This document shows, in pieces, positions 16,890 to 25,474 of a DNA stretch of 64,000 bases. Under the pieces are notes generated by a model that made no database searches, was not told the origin of the DNA, and saw only the letters and a list, made by a program, of their open reading frames with translations. The position numbers and the translations under genes are program-made. How positions within the stretch are numbered: position 1 is the first letter of the stretch; every line of letters begins with the position of its first letter. Source of the DNA: Laceyella tengchongensis (GTDB taxonomy: Bacteria > Bacillota > Bacilli > Thermoactinomycetales > Thermoactinomycetaceae); assembly GCF_900182735.1 (NCBI RefSeq), contig NZ_FXTU01000003.1, forward strand, positions 372,001 through 436,000, read 5' to 3'.

Positions 16890-17517
16890 TCGCCATCACC
16901 CTTTCCACAAATCGGTTTATCAACAGGCCGTCTTTGCGGCCATCCGTCTCAATGCCGCTGGACACATCCACCCCATCTGGGCCGTATCTCCTGATCAAGG
17001 CACCTACATTGTCAGGATGTAATCCCCCAGCCACCCACACAGGGAGACCATACGCTTTTGCCGCTTTCTGCCACTGGGGAATTCCTGTCCAATTGAATGA
17101 TTTTCCAGAGCCCCCTTGGGCCGAGTCTAGCAGGATGCAGTCAATCCATGGCGCATATTCCGACAGTCCTGCTTCTGATACCGGTCGCGCTGAGGCGTCA
17201 AACACCTTGCAGAGACTGACCCCTACCATCTTTTTCAATGTTTCGCAATAAGCAGGAGACTCGGTTCCATGCAACTGCAACACATCAAACGAATAACGGG
17301 TTTGCCATGCTACGGCATCTACCAGAGAGGCATCTTTTAACACAGCCACCTTTTTTATGCCTGCCGGCACGGCTGACAGCATTTCCGGCAAATGGTCGAG
17401 GGAAACCGTCCGCCGCCGGCCGGGGACCATGACGAATCCGATCGACTCGATAGGGAGCCTGGTTGCCATACGCACGTCTTCCACCGTTTGAAACCCGCAC
17501 AACTTGATTCCCGTCAT
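16834..17517 (-). CDS. trpF: Phosphoribosylanthranilate isomerase
   Basis: Amadori rearrangement of phosphoribosylanthranilate in tryptophan synthesis. The 227-residue barrel begins IKLCGFQTVEDV, with the usual KLCG cysteine. It continues LQLHGTESPAYC and ends with LDSAQGGSGKSFNW and VAGGLHPDNV. Its ATG overlaps the trpC stop by 4 bases. The C-terminal 18 residues are charged, Gly- and Glu-rich (SGDEEERGGGTEG) and come from the stretch overlapping trpB, a likely recent extension. Confidence 0.95.
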   Translation of the reverse strand: MTGIKLCGFQTVEDVRMATRLPIESIGFVMVPGRRRTVSLDHLPEMLSAVPAGIKKVAVLKDASLVDAVAWQTRYSFDVLQLHGTESPAYCETLKKMVGVSLCKVFDASARPVSEAGLSEYAPWIDCILLDSAQGGSGKSFNWTGIPQWQKAAKAYGLPVWVAGGLHPDNVGALIRRYGPDGVDVSSGIETDGRKDGLLINRFVERVMASGDEEERGGGTEGVLEIR

Positions 17518-18296
17518 GCCGACCCCGCCCGCTTCAACCCTGAGAGCGCTCGCCCTGGATCGGCTTGACGCATCAGGTATTCACCCACCAAAATTCCTTT
17601 AACGCCCGCTTCGCGCATCCGTTTGGCATCTTTTGGCGCATGGATGCCGCTTTCGCCGATGACGGGAAGGTGGGTCGGCAAGAGCGGCCGCAATCGCTCT
17701 GTCACGGCCAAGTCCGTCTCAAAGGTCTCTAGATTGCGGTTATTGATGCCGATCACATCCGCTTGGCAAGCGAGTGCATCATCGATCTCCCGTTCATCGT
17801 GGATTTCTACCAACACTTCCATACCCAAGCGGTGAGCTGTATCACTAAGTAGCTGTAGCCGCTTCCTGTCAAGCGCGGCCACGATCAACAAGATGGCGTC
17901 GGCGCCGATCAACTTACTCTCCAAGACTTGGAGCGGATCAATGATAAAATCTTTGCGCAAGACAGGCAATGCAACTCGTTCTTTCACTTTCACCAAGTTG
18001 GCGGTAGAGCCTTTGAAAAAAACGGCGTCCGTCAACACGGAAATAGCGTTGGCTCCGCCTTCCTCATAAGCGGTGGCGATCGGAACCGGGTCCACCCGTT
18101 TACGAATAATTCCTTTGGACGGAGATGCCGGTTTGATCTCGGCGATCACCCCCAATTCCTTTTCGGCACACAAACGTTCCGCCAAAGAAACCCCCTTCGG
18201 CATTCGCTCCGCCCGTTCCCAACTCTCTTCCGTATAGCTCTGGGTCAACTGTGTCACTTCCAACCGCTTTTGGGTGAGAATCTTCTCAAGAAACAT
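17514..18296 (-). CDS. trpC: Indole-3-glycerol phosphate synthase
   Basis: Closes the indole ring; 260-residue barrel. The N-terminal helix MFLEKILTQKRLEV is followed by VIAEIKPASPSKG with the catalytic Lys, VLRKDFIIDPLQ, GINNRNLETFE and VIGESGIHAPKD. Overlaps trpD by 11 bases and trpF by 4 bases. Order trpE-D-C-F-B-A is that of Bacillus. Confidence 0.97.
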   Translation of the reverse strand: MFLEKILTQKRLEVTQLTQSYTEESWERAERMPKGVSLAERLCAEKELGVIAEIKPASPSKGIIRKRVDPVPIATAYEEGGANAISVLTDAVFFKGSTANLVKVKERVALPVLRKDFIIDPLQVLESKLIGADAILLIVAALDRKRLQLLSDTAHRLGMEVLVEIHDEREIDDALACQADVIGINNRNLETFETDLAVTERLRPLLPTHLPVIGESGIHAPKDAKRMREAGVKGILVGEYLMRQADPGRALSGLKRAGSA

Positions 18297-19314
18297 GGGC
18301 GACCTCCTTTGACAAGCGAATCACTTCTGCCAGCTTGCGGCAAGCTGCCCCAGAACGAATGATCCACAGCGCTTCTTTGACTCCCTCAGACAGTGTGGGG
18401 GCTTTGCCTGCCAAGTATAAGGCTGCTCCCGCGTTCAAGGCCACGATGTCGCGCGGCCCGCCTGTAATCCGCCCGTCAAAAATGCCTCGTATCAACGTCG
18501 CATTCTCGTCCGGCGTGCCCCCGCTTAAAGTTTCGCGCGCCACTCGCTCCAAGCCTAATGCTTCTGGTGAAACCTCATAAGTCGTCACGCGCCCATCCTT
18601 TAATTCGCTCACTTTCGTTTCCGCCGCATTGGTCAGTTCATCCATGCCATCCAATCCAGCCACAACCATGGCGCGCTTGATACCCAACCGTTGCAACACA
18701 TAAGCGACTGGCTCCGTCAAATCCGCATCATACACGCCAACCAACTGCACCTTCACACTAGCCGGATTGCACAAAGGGCCTAAGAGATTAAAAAACGTAC
18801 GAAATCCCAATTGCTTGCGAGTTGGCATCACATGTTTCATCGCCGGATGATACAATTGTGCGAACAAAAATGACAAGCCCGTCTGTTCTAGCAGTCGGTT
18901 GGCTTCCTCCGGTGCGAGTCGGATCTGCACCCCCAACGCTTCCAGTACATCGGCGCTCCCGCTCTGACTCGAGGCGGCTCGGTTTCCGTGTTTTACTACC
19001 GGAACCCCGCCTGCGGCCACGACAAAGGCCGCGGCCGTTGAAATATTGAAAGCCTTTCTGCCAGAGCCTCCTGTGCCGCAGGTATCCACCGCATCAGCAA
19101 ACCGCAACGGCAGGGGCACCGCCAGGGAACGCATTGCTTGCGCAAATCCAAGAAGTTCGTCCTCCGTTTCTCCTTTCATCCGCAACGAGGTGAGCAAGCT
19201 GGCGATTTGAACCGGCGTTGCGTTTCCCTCCATCATACATTCCATCGCCTGTCTCGCTTCTGCCGCTGTCAAATGCTCCCCTGCAACGACTTTTTTCACC
19301 AAGTTCGCGATCAT
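18286..19314 (-). CDS. trpD: Anthranilate phosphoribosyltransferase
   Basis: Adds phosphoribosyl from PRPP to anthranilate. The 342-residue protein has VDTCGTGGSGRKAFNIST, the PRPP loop, then VKHGNRAASSQSGSADVLE and FNLLGPLCNPA. The TrpG glutaminase is not fused to it and no trpG is in the operon, so the amidotransferase is probably shared with folate synthesis (pabA), as in B. subtilis. ATG overlaps the trpE stop by 4 bases. Confidence 0.97.
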   Translation of the reverse strand: MIANLVKKVVAGEHLTAAEARQAMECMMEGNATPVQIASLLTSLRMKGETEDELLGFAQAMRSLAVPLPLRFADAVDTCGTGGSGRKAFNISTAAAFVVAAGGVPVVKHGNRAASSQSGSADVLEALGVQIRLAPEEANRLLEQTGLSFLFAQLYHPAMKHVMPTRKQLGFRTFFNLLGPLCNPASVKVQLVGVYDADLTEPVAYVLQRLGIKRAMVVAGLDGMDELTNAAETKVSELKDGRVTTYEVSPEALGLERVARETLSGGTPDENATLIRGIFDGRITGGPRDIVALNAGAALYLAGKAPTLSEGVKEALWIIRSGAACRKLAEVIRLSKEVAHVS

Positions 19315-20837
19315 CTCAACCCCTCCATGGATTCGCTCTGTTTAGCCATGGCCAATGCCGTCAACATTCCCTTGGCTTTGTGCGATGTTTCCAAGTATTC
19401 GCCGACCGGGTTTGAATCGGCCACAATGCCCGCACCCGCTTGCACAGTGGCGCACTGATCCTGAAAATGAATGGTGCGGATAGCGATACACGAATCAAGA
19501 TTGCCTGTGAAGCTCAAGTACAAAATCGCTCCGCCATAGATGCCGCGCGGTTCGGGCTCAAACTGGCGAATCAGCTCCATGGCCCTGATTTTGGGCGCCC
19601 CAGACAACGTTCCTGCGGGGAAGCAGGCTTGAAAAGCTTCCAGTGCGTGCACTCCTTCTTTCAGAGTCGCCTCCAGATGAGAAACCAGATGCATAACATG
19701 GGAATATTTCTCGATGACCATCCGCTCCCGGACGCGCACAGCACCATATTCCGCCACACGCCCCAAATCATTGCGACCCAAATCAAGCAACATTACATGT
19801 TCGGCGATTTCTTTTTCATCGTTGAGCAACTCGTCCATTAGCTCCTGATCCTCACGTTCGTGCCGGCCACGTGGACGTGTTCCAGCGATAGGGCAGATTT
19901 CCGCCAGTCGGTCGGTCACACGGATGATGCGTTCAGGGGAAGTCCCTACCACCTGTTCCTCCCCCAGCCGCAGATAGTACATATAGGGAGAGGGGTTGAG
20001 CACCCGCAGAATGCGGTAGACGCGGAACGGATCTGGCGCGTGGGGCTGGGTGAATTTTCGGGACAGCACCACTTGGAAAATGTCTCCCTCCCGGATGTAC
20101 TCTTGTGCTTGCCTCACCAGCTCCATGTATTCTTCCTTGCCGATATTGGCATATTCTTCGCTAGATTGGGAATCAGGCGATAGGACATGCTTAAAAGATA
20201 ACTCCCCGCCCGCATGCCCTTGCAACGTCTCTACACACCAAGTTTCCAACTCCTCGACCGCCCGCCGGTAACGCTCCGACAGCGGAACCTCTTCTAGCGC
20301 GCCGTCAGTCAGTGCCAGATGTTGCACAAAAGTGACGGTCTGCTTCAGGTGATCAAAAATGATCAACCGATCCGCAACCATAAGATGAAAATCATAATGT
20401 TGCGTCTCTGCGGTTGGATGAGTGATCGGGCGAGTTGGTTCAATAAACCGAACCGCTTCATATCCGACATAACCCACCGCGCCGCCGAGAAAAGGGGGAA
20501 GATGGGCATATTTCGGAGCTTGGAATTGACTGAACCACTCCTTTAAAAACTGCATCGGATGCGTGATGTCCAGGGTGCGGCGCCCTTGCTCATCTTCTAT
20601 CGCTACTCGATTACCTTTACATTTCAACACACACATCGGCTCGGCCCCAATCATGGAGTAACGCGCCCACCGTTCGCCGCCTTCCACACTTTCCAATAGA
20701 AAAGCGTAAGGGTCATCTTTCACCCGTTCAAACAACCGGATCGGTGTTTCCGTATCAGCTACCACGGTCTTGCATATGGGAATAAAAGAATAAGAAGAAG
20801 AAAAAGATTGGCATTCTTCATACGTGGGGTAAATCAT
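19311..20837 (-). CDS. trpE: Anthranilate synthase component I
   Basis: Converts chorismate to anthranilate, first committed step to tryptophan. 508 residues; LLESVEGGERWARYS near the N-terminus is the tryptophan feedback site, and GTLSGAPKIRAMELI near the C-terminus is the chorismate-binding signature. The start at 20837 has a perfect AAGGAGG 9 bases upstream. The frame stays open for 39 codons upstream, but that stretch is the regulatory leader. Expression appears to be governed by TRAP at both transcription and translation. Confidence 0.97.
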   Translation of the reverse strand: MIYPTYEECQSFSSSYSFIPICKTVVADTETPIRLFERVKDDPYAFLLESVEGGERWARYSMIGAEPMCVLKCKGNRVAIEDEQGRRTLDITHPMQFLKEWFSQFQAPKYAHLPPFLGGAVGYVGYEAVRFIEPTRPITHPTAETQHYDFHLMVADRLIIFDHLKQTVTFVQHLALTDGALEEVPLSERYRRAVEELETWCVETLQGHAGGELSFKHVLSPDSQSSEEYANIGKEEYMELVRQAQEYIREGDIFQVVLSRKFTQPHAPDPFRVYRILRVLNPSPYMYYLRLGEEQVVGTSPERIIRVTDRLAEICPIAGTRPRGRHEREDQELMDELLNDEKEIAEHVMLLDLGRNDLGRVAEYGAVRVRERMVIEKYSHVMHLVSHLEATLKEGVHALEAFQACFPAGTLSGAPKIRAMELIRQFEPEPRGIYGGAILYLSFTGNLDSCIAIRTIHFQDQCATVQAGAGIVADSNPVGEYLETSHKAKGMLTALAMAKQSESMEGLR

Positions 20838-20843
20838 GGATGG

Positions 20844-20874
20844 CTCCCTCCTTCTCGATGATGAGAAGGGAGAA
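20844..20874 (-). promoter_or_regulatory. Hairpin sequestering the trpE ribosome site
   Basis: On the minus strand TTCTCCCTTCTC (20874–20863) pairs with GAGAAGGAGGGAG (20856–20844) around a 6-base loop, with one bulged A. The 3' arm contains the trpE Shine-Dalgarno. B. subtilis trpE is under the same kind of TRAP-dependent translational block. Confidence 0.7.
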
Positions 20875-20902
20875 AAGGATATAGAGGGGGTGTAACACAA
20901 AT

Positions 20903-20929
20903 AAAAAAGCCAAAGCATGCGAGCTCTGA
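20903..20929 (-). terminator. trp operon attenuator
   Basis: TCAGAGC (20929–20923) pairs with GCTTTGG (20916–20910) with a 6-base loop and is followed by six U. Its 5' arm contains AGCTC, complementary to GAGCT inside the TRAP triplet array, giving the exclusive antiterminator expected of TRAP attenuation. Confidence 0.7.
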
Positions 20930-20958
20930 CTGAAGTCATCATATTCTTCATCATCTGG

Positions 20959-21032
20959 CTCAGCTCAACTACGCTATATCCTATTCTCCACTCAACTCTG
21001 CTCTCAACTAACTCATAAATCCACTCAAACTA
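20959..21032 (-). promoter_or_regulatory. TRAP-binding (G/U)AG triplet array in the trp leader
   Basis: Thirteen GAG or UAG triplets occur in 74 bases of leader RNA, most separated by 2 bases (others by 1, 3, 4 or 9). This is the signature of an 11-subunit TRAP ring target. The mtrB gene for TRAP is at 29840. The array lies between the promoter and the attenuator. Confidence 0.88.
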
Positions 21033-21048
21033 ACCTGATCTTATCAAG

Positions 21049-21077
21049 ACTTTATCCGAGTTCCCACAGAATGTCAA
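21049..21077 (-). promoter_or_regulatory. trp operon sigma-A promoter
   Basis: TTGACA (21077–21072) and TAAAGT (21054–21049) on the minus strand with a 17-base spacer. The predicted start near 21042 gives a leader of about 205 bases before trpE. Confidence 0.85.
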
Positions 21078-21084
21078 CCCACGT

Positions 21085-21130
21085 CGAAAAAAAGGACGGG
21101 CCTCTTTAATGAACGGCCGGTCCTTTTTTC
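21085..21130 (-). terminator. Terminator after aroB
   Basis: AAAGGACGGGCC (21091–21102) and GGCCGGTCCTTT (21115–21126) form a stem with one internal mismatch, with T runs on both sides. It insulates aroCB from the trp promoter, unlike B. subtilis, where part of trp transcription comes from the upstream aro promoter. Confidence 0.78.
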
Positions 21131-21132
21131 AT

Positions 21133-22227
21133 TTACTGCGTAGAAATCTCCTTCAATGTTTGAACGATTTCGGCTTCCTCGATTCCACGCACCATCTCTA
21201 CCTGTCCCAACTTGCGCGACAAAACAAAAGTATACTGGCCACCGCGCGCTTTCTTATCCTTTTTCATCGCCTCTAACAGCGCAGGCAACGGCCAATTTTC
21301 CGCATACCGGATCGGCAAGCGCAAGCGGCGGAGCAACTGTTCCGTCCGATCGACCAATTCGCCCGGTGCGCCCAGCAAACGGACACTTAATCGCGACGCG
21401 CCAGCCATGCCGATCGCTACTGCTTCACCGTGAGTGTACACACGATACCCCGAAACCGCCTCCAACGCATGGCCGATGGTATGTCCATAATTGAGGATCG
21501 AACGGATGCCCAATTCTTTCTCATCCTGCGACACCACGGCGGATTTCACCTCGCAACCGCGAAAAATTGCTTCCGTCAGACGCTCGGGGGACAGCGCAAG
21601 CAATTCCTCGGCATGGGCTTCCAACCACTCCACAAAGGAGACATCCCAGATCAGTGCGTGCTTCGCCACTTCCGCCAGTCCGGAATGCACTTGGCGCGCT
21701 GGCAACGAGCGCAACACATCGACATCAAAAACGACCATCAGCGGTTGGTGAAATGCCCCGATATAATTCTTACCCAACGCATGATTGACACCTACTTTCC
21801 CTCCCACGCTACTGTCATGCGCCAACAAGGTGGTCGGCAACTGGATGAAAGGGATGCCCCGCATATAGGTGGCCGCAACAAACCCGGCCAAATCCCCCAC
21901 CACACCGCCTCCCAAAGCCAGCACAACGCTACTGCGGTCAAGGCCGAACTGCAAGCAATCACCAATCACTCGCTCAACCACGCTTAAGTTTTTGCTCTCT
22001 TCGCCGGCGGGAAAAACCGTCATCCCCACCTGATACCCTTCCGCACGCAATGACGCTTGGAGCGATTGGCCATACAAGGGAGCGACAGAGCTATCGGTGA
22101 TCACCATCAGCTTGCGGTCCTTTTCTACACCCACTTCCTTCATTAGGCGAGGCAACATCTGGTAAGTGCCACGGCCGATATGAATGGAGTAACACTGATT
22201 AGACGTGTTCACCGTCAAAGTGCGCAT
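21133..22227 (-). CDS. aroB: 3-dehydroquinate synthase
   Basis: NAD- and metal-dependent cyclisation of DAHP to dehydroquinate, second step of the shikimate pathway. 364 residues with ALGGGVVGDLAGFVAATYMRG split around GGG-VGDLAG, PTTLLAHDSSVGGK and NYGHTIGHALE with metal-binding His residues. Its ATG shares one base with the aroC stop (TGATG), so translation is coupled. Confidence 0.97.
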   Translation of the reverse strand: MRTLTVNTSNQCYSIHIGRGTYQMLPRLMKEVGVEKDRKLMVITDSSVAPLYGQSLQASLRAEGYQVGMTVFPAGEESKNLSVVERVIGDCLQFGLDRSSVVLALGGGVVGDLAGFVAATYMRGIPFIQLPTTLLAHDSSVGGKVGVNHALGKNYIGAFHQPLMVVFDVDVLRSLPARQVHSGLAEVAKHALIWDVSFVEWLEAHAEELLALSPERLTEAIFRGCEVKSAVVSQDEKELGIRSILNYGHTIGHALEAVSGYRVYTHGEAVAIGMAGASRLSVRLLGAPGELVDRTEQLLRRLRLPIRYAENWPLPALLEAMKKDKKARGGQYTFVLSRKLGQVEMVRGIEEAEIVQTLKEISTQ

Positions 22228-23387
22228 CAGAATCTCAACACCCTTTCACGGTAACGATTCAGTTGTTCTTTCAACTCATCCAATGTATCGGCTGGAAACT
22301 TCTCAAGTAGCGCACAGGCAATTTCCCACGCCACAACATTTTCCGCCACGACACACGCCGCGGGAACAGCACAGCTGTCCGACCGCTCAATGCTAGCGGC
22401 AAAAGGCTCTTTGCTATCGATATCCACACTATTCAGCGGCTTGTATAGGGTGGGAATGGGCTTCATCACCCCGCGAACGACAATTGGCTCTCCTGTGGTC
22501 ATCCCGCCTTCAAAGCCGCCCAATCGATTGGTGCGGCGAGTGAAACCGGTCGCTTCCGACCATTCGATTTCGTCATGTACTTCGGAGCCTGGGCGGCGGG
22601 CCGCCTCAAAGCCAATACCGAACTCAACCCCCTTAAAGGCGTTGATACTCACAATCGCTTGCGCAATGCGCGCGTCCAATTTGCGATCCCAATGCACGTG
22701 GCTACCTAGCCCCACCGGGACACCTTCCACGATGACCTCCACGATGCCTCCAAGGGAATCGCCCTCTTTTTTGGCTTGGTCAATGAGTGCCATCATCTGT
22801 TGTTCAGCATCTGGATCCAAACAGCGCACGGGGGATTCCTCTGCACGCGCAGTCCACTCTTCCCACGGAAAATCCAAACGCTTCGCTTCGACGCTACCAA
22901 TGCGTAGCACATGGCCGCCCACACGGATATCGCACGCTTCCAAGATCAACCGCGCCACGGCACCTGCAGCCACTCGCATCGTCGTCTCCCGCGCGCTGGA
23001 ACGTTCTAGCACGTCACGCATATCACGGTGATCATATTTGATCGCACCGTTTAAATCGGCATGCCCGGGACGGGGCCGCGAGATTCGGCGTTTTTCTGCT
23101 TCTTCTGGAAGGGGGTCGATGCTCATCACTTTCTTCCAATGGGTCCAGTCTTTATTCTCAACCACCAACGCCACTGGGGCGCCTGTCGTCTCACCGAAAC
23201 GAACGCCGGATAAAATTTGCACCTGGTCTTTCTCAATCTGCATCCGACGCCCGCGGCCATACCCTTTTTGGCGGCGCGCCAGTTGATGATCTATTTTCTT
23301 TTTGTCAAAAGGAACATGGCTTGGTAAGCCTTCCACAATCAATGTCAATTGAGGGCCGTGTGACTCTCCCGCCGTTAAATACCTCAT
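22227..23387 (-). CDS. aroC: Chorismate synthase
   Basis: FMN-dependent removal of phosphate from EPSP to give chorismate. 386 residues; N-terminal MRYLTAGESHGPQLT and the middle RPGHADLNGAIKYDHRD segment are diagnostic, with RSSARETTMRVAAGA and the C-terminal part with DSCAVPAACVVAENV. GGAGAGG precedes the ATG. First gene of the aroC-aroB pair; aroH (chorismate mutase) and cheR, which flank it in B. subtilis, are absent here. Confidence 0.97.
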   Translation of the reverse strand: MRYLTAGESHGPQLTLIVEGLPSHVPFDKKKIDHQLARRQKGYGRGRRMQIEKDQVQILSGVRFGETTGAPVALVVENKDWTHWKKVMSIDPLPEEAEKRRISRPRPGHADLNGAIKYDHRDMRDVLERSSARETTMRVAAGAVARLILEACDIRVGGHVLRIGSVEAKRLDFPWEEWTARAEESPVRCLDPDAEQQMMALIDQAKKEGDSLGGIVEVIVEGVPVGLGSHVHWDRKLDARIAQAIVSINAFKGVEFGIGFEAARRPGSEVHDEIEWSEATGFTRRTNRLGGFEGGMTTGEPIVVRGVMKPIPTLYKPLNSVDIDSKEPFAASIERSDSCAVPAACVVAENVVAWEIACALLEKFPADTLDELKEQLNRYRERVLRF

Positions 23388-23493
23388 CTCTCATCGTCCT
23401 CTCCTAATCTAAGCTCACACATTAAACAAACAATAAAAAATTTGTTAGTAATCATACCACAGTTTCGATCAGTTAAAAATAAGATTTAATAAA

Positions 23494-23525
23494 AATCACC
23501 CGGTTCCGCATGGAACTGGGTGATT
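23494..23525 (-). terminator. Terminator after the 58-aa gene
   Basis: AATCACCCGGTTCC and GGAACTGGGTGATT pair over 14 positions (one G·U) around a 3–4-base loop; on the minus strand TTTTTATT follows. It separates the small gene from aroC. Confidence 0.8.
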
Positions 23526-23601
23526 GTAAGATCCCGACGAGCCTGTTTTCTCCACCATCACTCGCCGGGTGCCTTGTTGCGGCATGATGAGCACCTATTG
23601 C

Positions 23602-23778
23602 TTACTTGCCGCCCACGCTTTGCCGAACGGCATGCTCCCAACTTGGGTAATAATAAAGCGCGCTTTGCATCAAGTCGGGATCGGCTTGCTTCACCTTCTT
23701 TTTTCCGAGCGGCTGGCCGTTTTCTGTCATTTGCCTGATTTTGGCCGCCACTTCATCTACGCTGAATGGAATATCCAT
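23602..23778 (-). CDS. Small conserved-looking protein, 58 aa
   Basis: A complete 58-codon gene from an ATG at 23778 with AAGGGGG 7 bases upstream, ending in TAA. The protein is MDIPFSVDEVAAKIRQ…, basic in the middle (LGKKKVKQAD), then DLMQSALYYYPSWEHAVRQS. The 'ALYYYPSWEHAV' pattern resembles the 'RYFGSWEKALEAAG' helix pair seen in some small DNA-binding repeats; binding is inference only. It has its own promoter and terminator and occupies the ndk–aroC gap, where B. subtilis has cheR. Confidence 0.65.
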   Translation of the reverse strand: MDIPFSVDEVAAKIRQMTENGQPLGKKKVKQADPDLMQSALYYYPSWEHAVRQSVGGK

Positions 23779-23828
23779 CTGAATTCCCCCTTTTCTAAGT
23801 TAACATCCAGTCTGGACAAAACCTTAGG

Positions 23829-23857
23829 GAAATAGACGGTATTTTCCATTATTTCAA
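23829..23857 (-). promoter_or_regulatory. Promoter of the 58-aa gene
   Basis: TTGAAA (23857–23852) and TATTTC (23834–23829) on the minus strand with a 17-base spacer, about 50 bases before the ATG at 23778. Confidence 0.5.
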
Positions 23858-23902
23858 CCGCACCCACCGCATTTGAGAGAGATCGGCACACCGATGACAA
23901 AC

Positions 23903-23926
23903 AAAAGCGCGGCCTATCGGCCGCGC
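23903..23926 (-). terminator. Terminator after ndk
   Basis: Perfect 8-bp GC-rich stem GCGCGGCC / GGCCGCGC (23907–23914 and 23919–23926) with a 4-base loop, followed on the minus strand by TTTTGTTTG. Confidence 0.75.
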
Positions 23927-23942
23927 CTCATGTCGAGGAACA

Positions 23943-24386
23943 TTAGATCCAGCGATTGATCGTTTTTTCGTATTCGTTCACTTCTGCTTCATTGAACCAC
24001 AGCGCGATTTCCCGCTCTGCGCTTGTGGGGGAATCGGAGCCATGCACGATGTTCATCGCAACATTCACGCCATAATCACCGCGAATGGTTCCCGGCAGAG
24101 CATCAGCAGGATTGGTTTTGCCCATCATTTGACGGGCAGTAGCAATCACGTTGTTCCCTTGCCACACCATCGCGAACACAGGGCCGGATGTGATAAAATC
24201 AACCAGTTCTCCAAAGAACGGTCTCTCTTTATGTTCAGCGTAATGCTCTTCAGCCAATTCACGGGAAACGGTCATCAATTTAGCACCGACTAACTGAAAA
24301 CCTTTTTTCTCAAATCGAGCGACAATTTCACCAATTAGCCCACGTTGCACTCCGTCAGGCTTCACCATGATAAACGTTTTCTCCAT
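23943..24386 (-). CDS. ndk: Nucleoside diphosphate kinase
   Basis: Transfers phosphate from ATP to nucleoside diphosphates through a phosphohistidine. 147 residues; begins EKTFIMVKPDGVQRGLIGEI and has NIVHGSDSPTSAEREI with the active-site His. Located between hepT and the aro genes, its B. subtilis position. Confidence 0.97.
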   Translation of the reverse strand: MEKTFIMVKPDGVQRGLIGEIVARFEKKGFQLVGAKLMTVSRELAEEHYAEHKERPFFGELVDFITSGPVFAMVWQGNNVIATARQMMGKTNPADALPGTIRGDYGVNVAMNIVHGSDSPTSAEREIALWFNEAEVNEYEKTINRWI

Positions 24387-24485
24387 ACCCGTTGTTCCTC
24401 CACTTCATGCTATGTATCAGATCACACCGATTGGTGCATGAAAATTGTAACAGGAATGGGTTGTAAACGCAACCATCCCCATGCC

Positions 24486-25457
24486 TCAATAGGAACGGCG
24501 CAAAATGAATTCCGCAATCATTTGGAGAGATTCCCGTTCAGCCGTGGCGGGCAATTTTTCCAGACAGCTAAAAGCTTTGTCCATATACCTGCGCGACAAG
24601 TCCATGGTATATTCAATCCCACCACTGGTCCGAATCATATCGAGAATCTCTTTAAGCGATCCCGACTCCCCTTTGGAACGCAGGTAAGTGAAAATCGCCT
24701 GCCTGACTTCCTCAGAGCCCTGGTTCAGCGCATAGATGACCGGCAATGTCACATTGCCTTGCTCCAGATCGCTTCCGGCGGGCTTACCCAACGTTTTCTC
24801 ATCCCCCATGAAATCTAGCACATCATCTGTCAACTGAAAAGCCATTCCCACGTAATAACCGTAAGCGGTAACGGCCCGTTCCAAAGCAGGGGGAACATCA
24901 GAGACCATCGCTCCCAGTTGGCAGCTGGTTGCCATAAGCAGAGCCGTCTTTCTTTTGATCCGGTGCAAATACTTTTTCAAACTCAACTCTTCGCTGAATA
25001 GATCCTCGATTTGCGCAATCTCTCCCAAGCACATGCGGACCATGGCAGTTGCCAATCTTTCCTGCACAGGATACTCCCCCAGAGCCGTCAGTTCCTTCAA
25101 TGCACAGGCCAAAATGTAATCACCGGTATACATGGCAACCCGGTTGTCCCATTCTTCCTTGACCGTTTTACGGCCACGGCGGGTTTCCGCATTGTCGATC
25201 ACATCGTCATGCACGAGGGTGGCCATGTGGATCAATTCCAATGCTACGGCCACTTTTTGCAACTGCTCAAATTCATAGGAACCAAACGAACCGGCCAGCA
25301 ACACAAAGACGGGGCGCATCCGTTTCCCCCCCGCTTCCAACAGGTGGTTGGAGGTCTTGCGCAACATGTCGTGATCGGTGTGGATGGCACAGGCCAGCGC
25401 TCGCTCGATCTGTGCTAACTCCCTTTTTTTCTCTTCATATATTTCTTGTAGATTCAT
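24486..25457 (-). CDS. hepT: Heptaprenyl diphosphate synthase component II
   Basis: Catalytic subunit that makes the C35 side chain of menaquinone-7 with HepS. 323 residues with both Asp-rich motifs of trans-prenyltransferases: LVHDDVIDNAETRRG near residue 85 and QLTDDVLDFMGDEKTLGKP near 210. GGKRMRP is the diphosphate site. The start at 25457 (MNLQEIYEEKK) is chosen by homology; the frame is open 50 codons further upstream into mqnA. It follows mqnA by 17 bases. Confidence 0.95.
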   Translation of the reverse strand: MNLQEIYEEKKRELAQIERALACAIHTDHDMLRKTSNHLLEAGGKRMRPVFVLLAGSFGSYEFEQLQKVAVALELIHMATLVHDDVIDNAETRRGRKTVKEEWDNRVAMYTGDYILACALKELTALGEYPVQERLATAMVRMCLGEIAQIEDLFSEELSLKKYLHRIKRKTALLMATSCQLGAMVSDVPPALERAVTAYGYYVGMAFQLTDDVLDFMGDEKTLGKPAGSDLEQGNVTLPVIYALNQGSEEVRQAIFTYLRSKGESGSLKEILDMIRTSGGIEYTMDLSRRYMDKAFSCLEKLPATAERESLQMIAEFILRRSY

Positions 25458-25474
25458 TATCCACTTCACCCTGA

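Noticed and set aside
20838..20954. 39-codon in-frame extension of trpE with a Trp codon, possible leader peptide
   Set aside because: It runs through the attenuator and SD hairpin, has no ribosome site, and TRAP control makes ribosome-mediated attenuation unnecessary.
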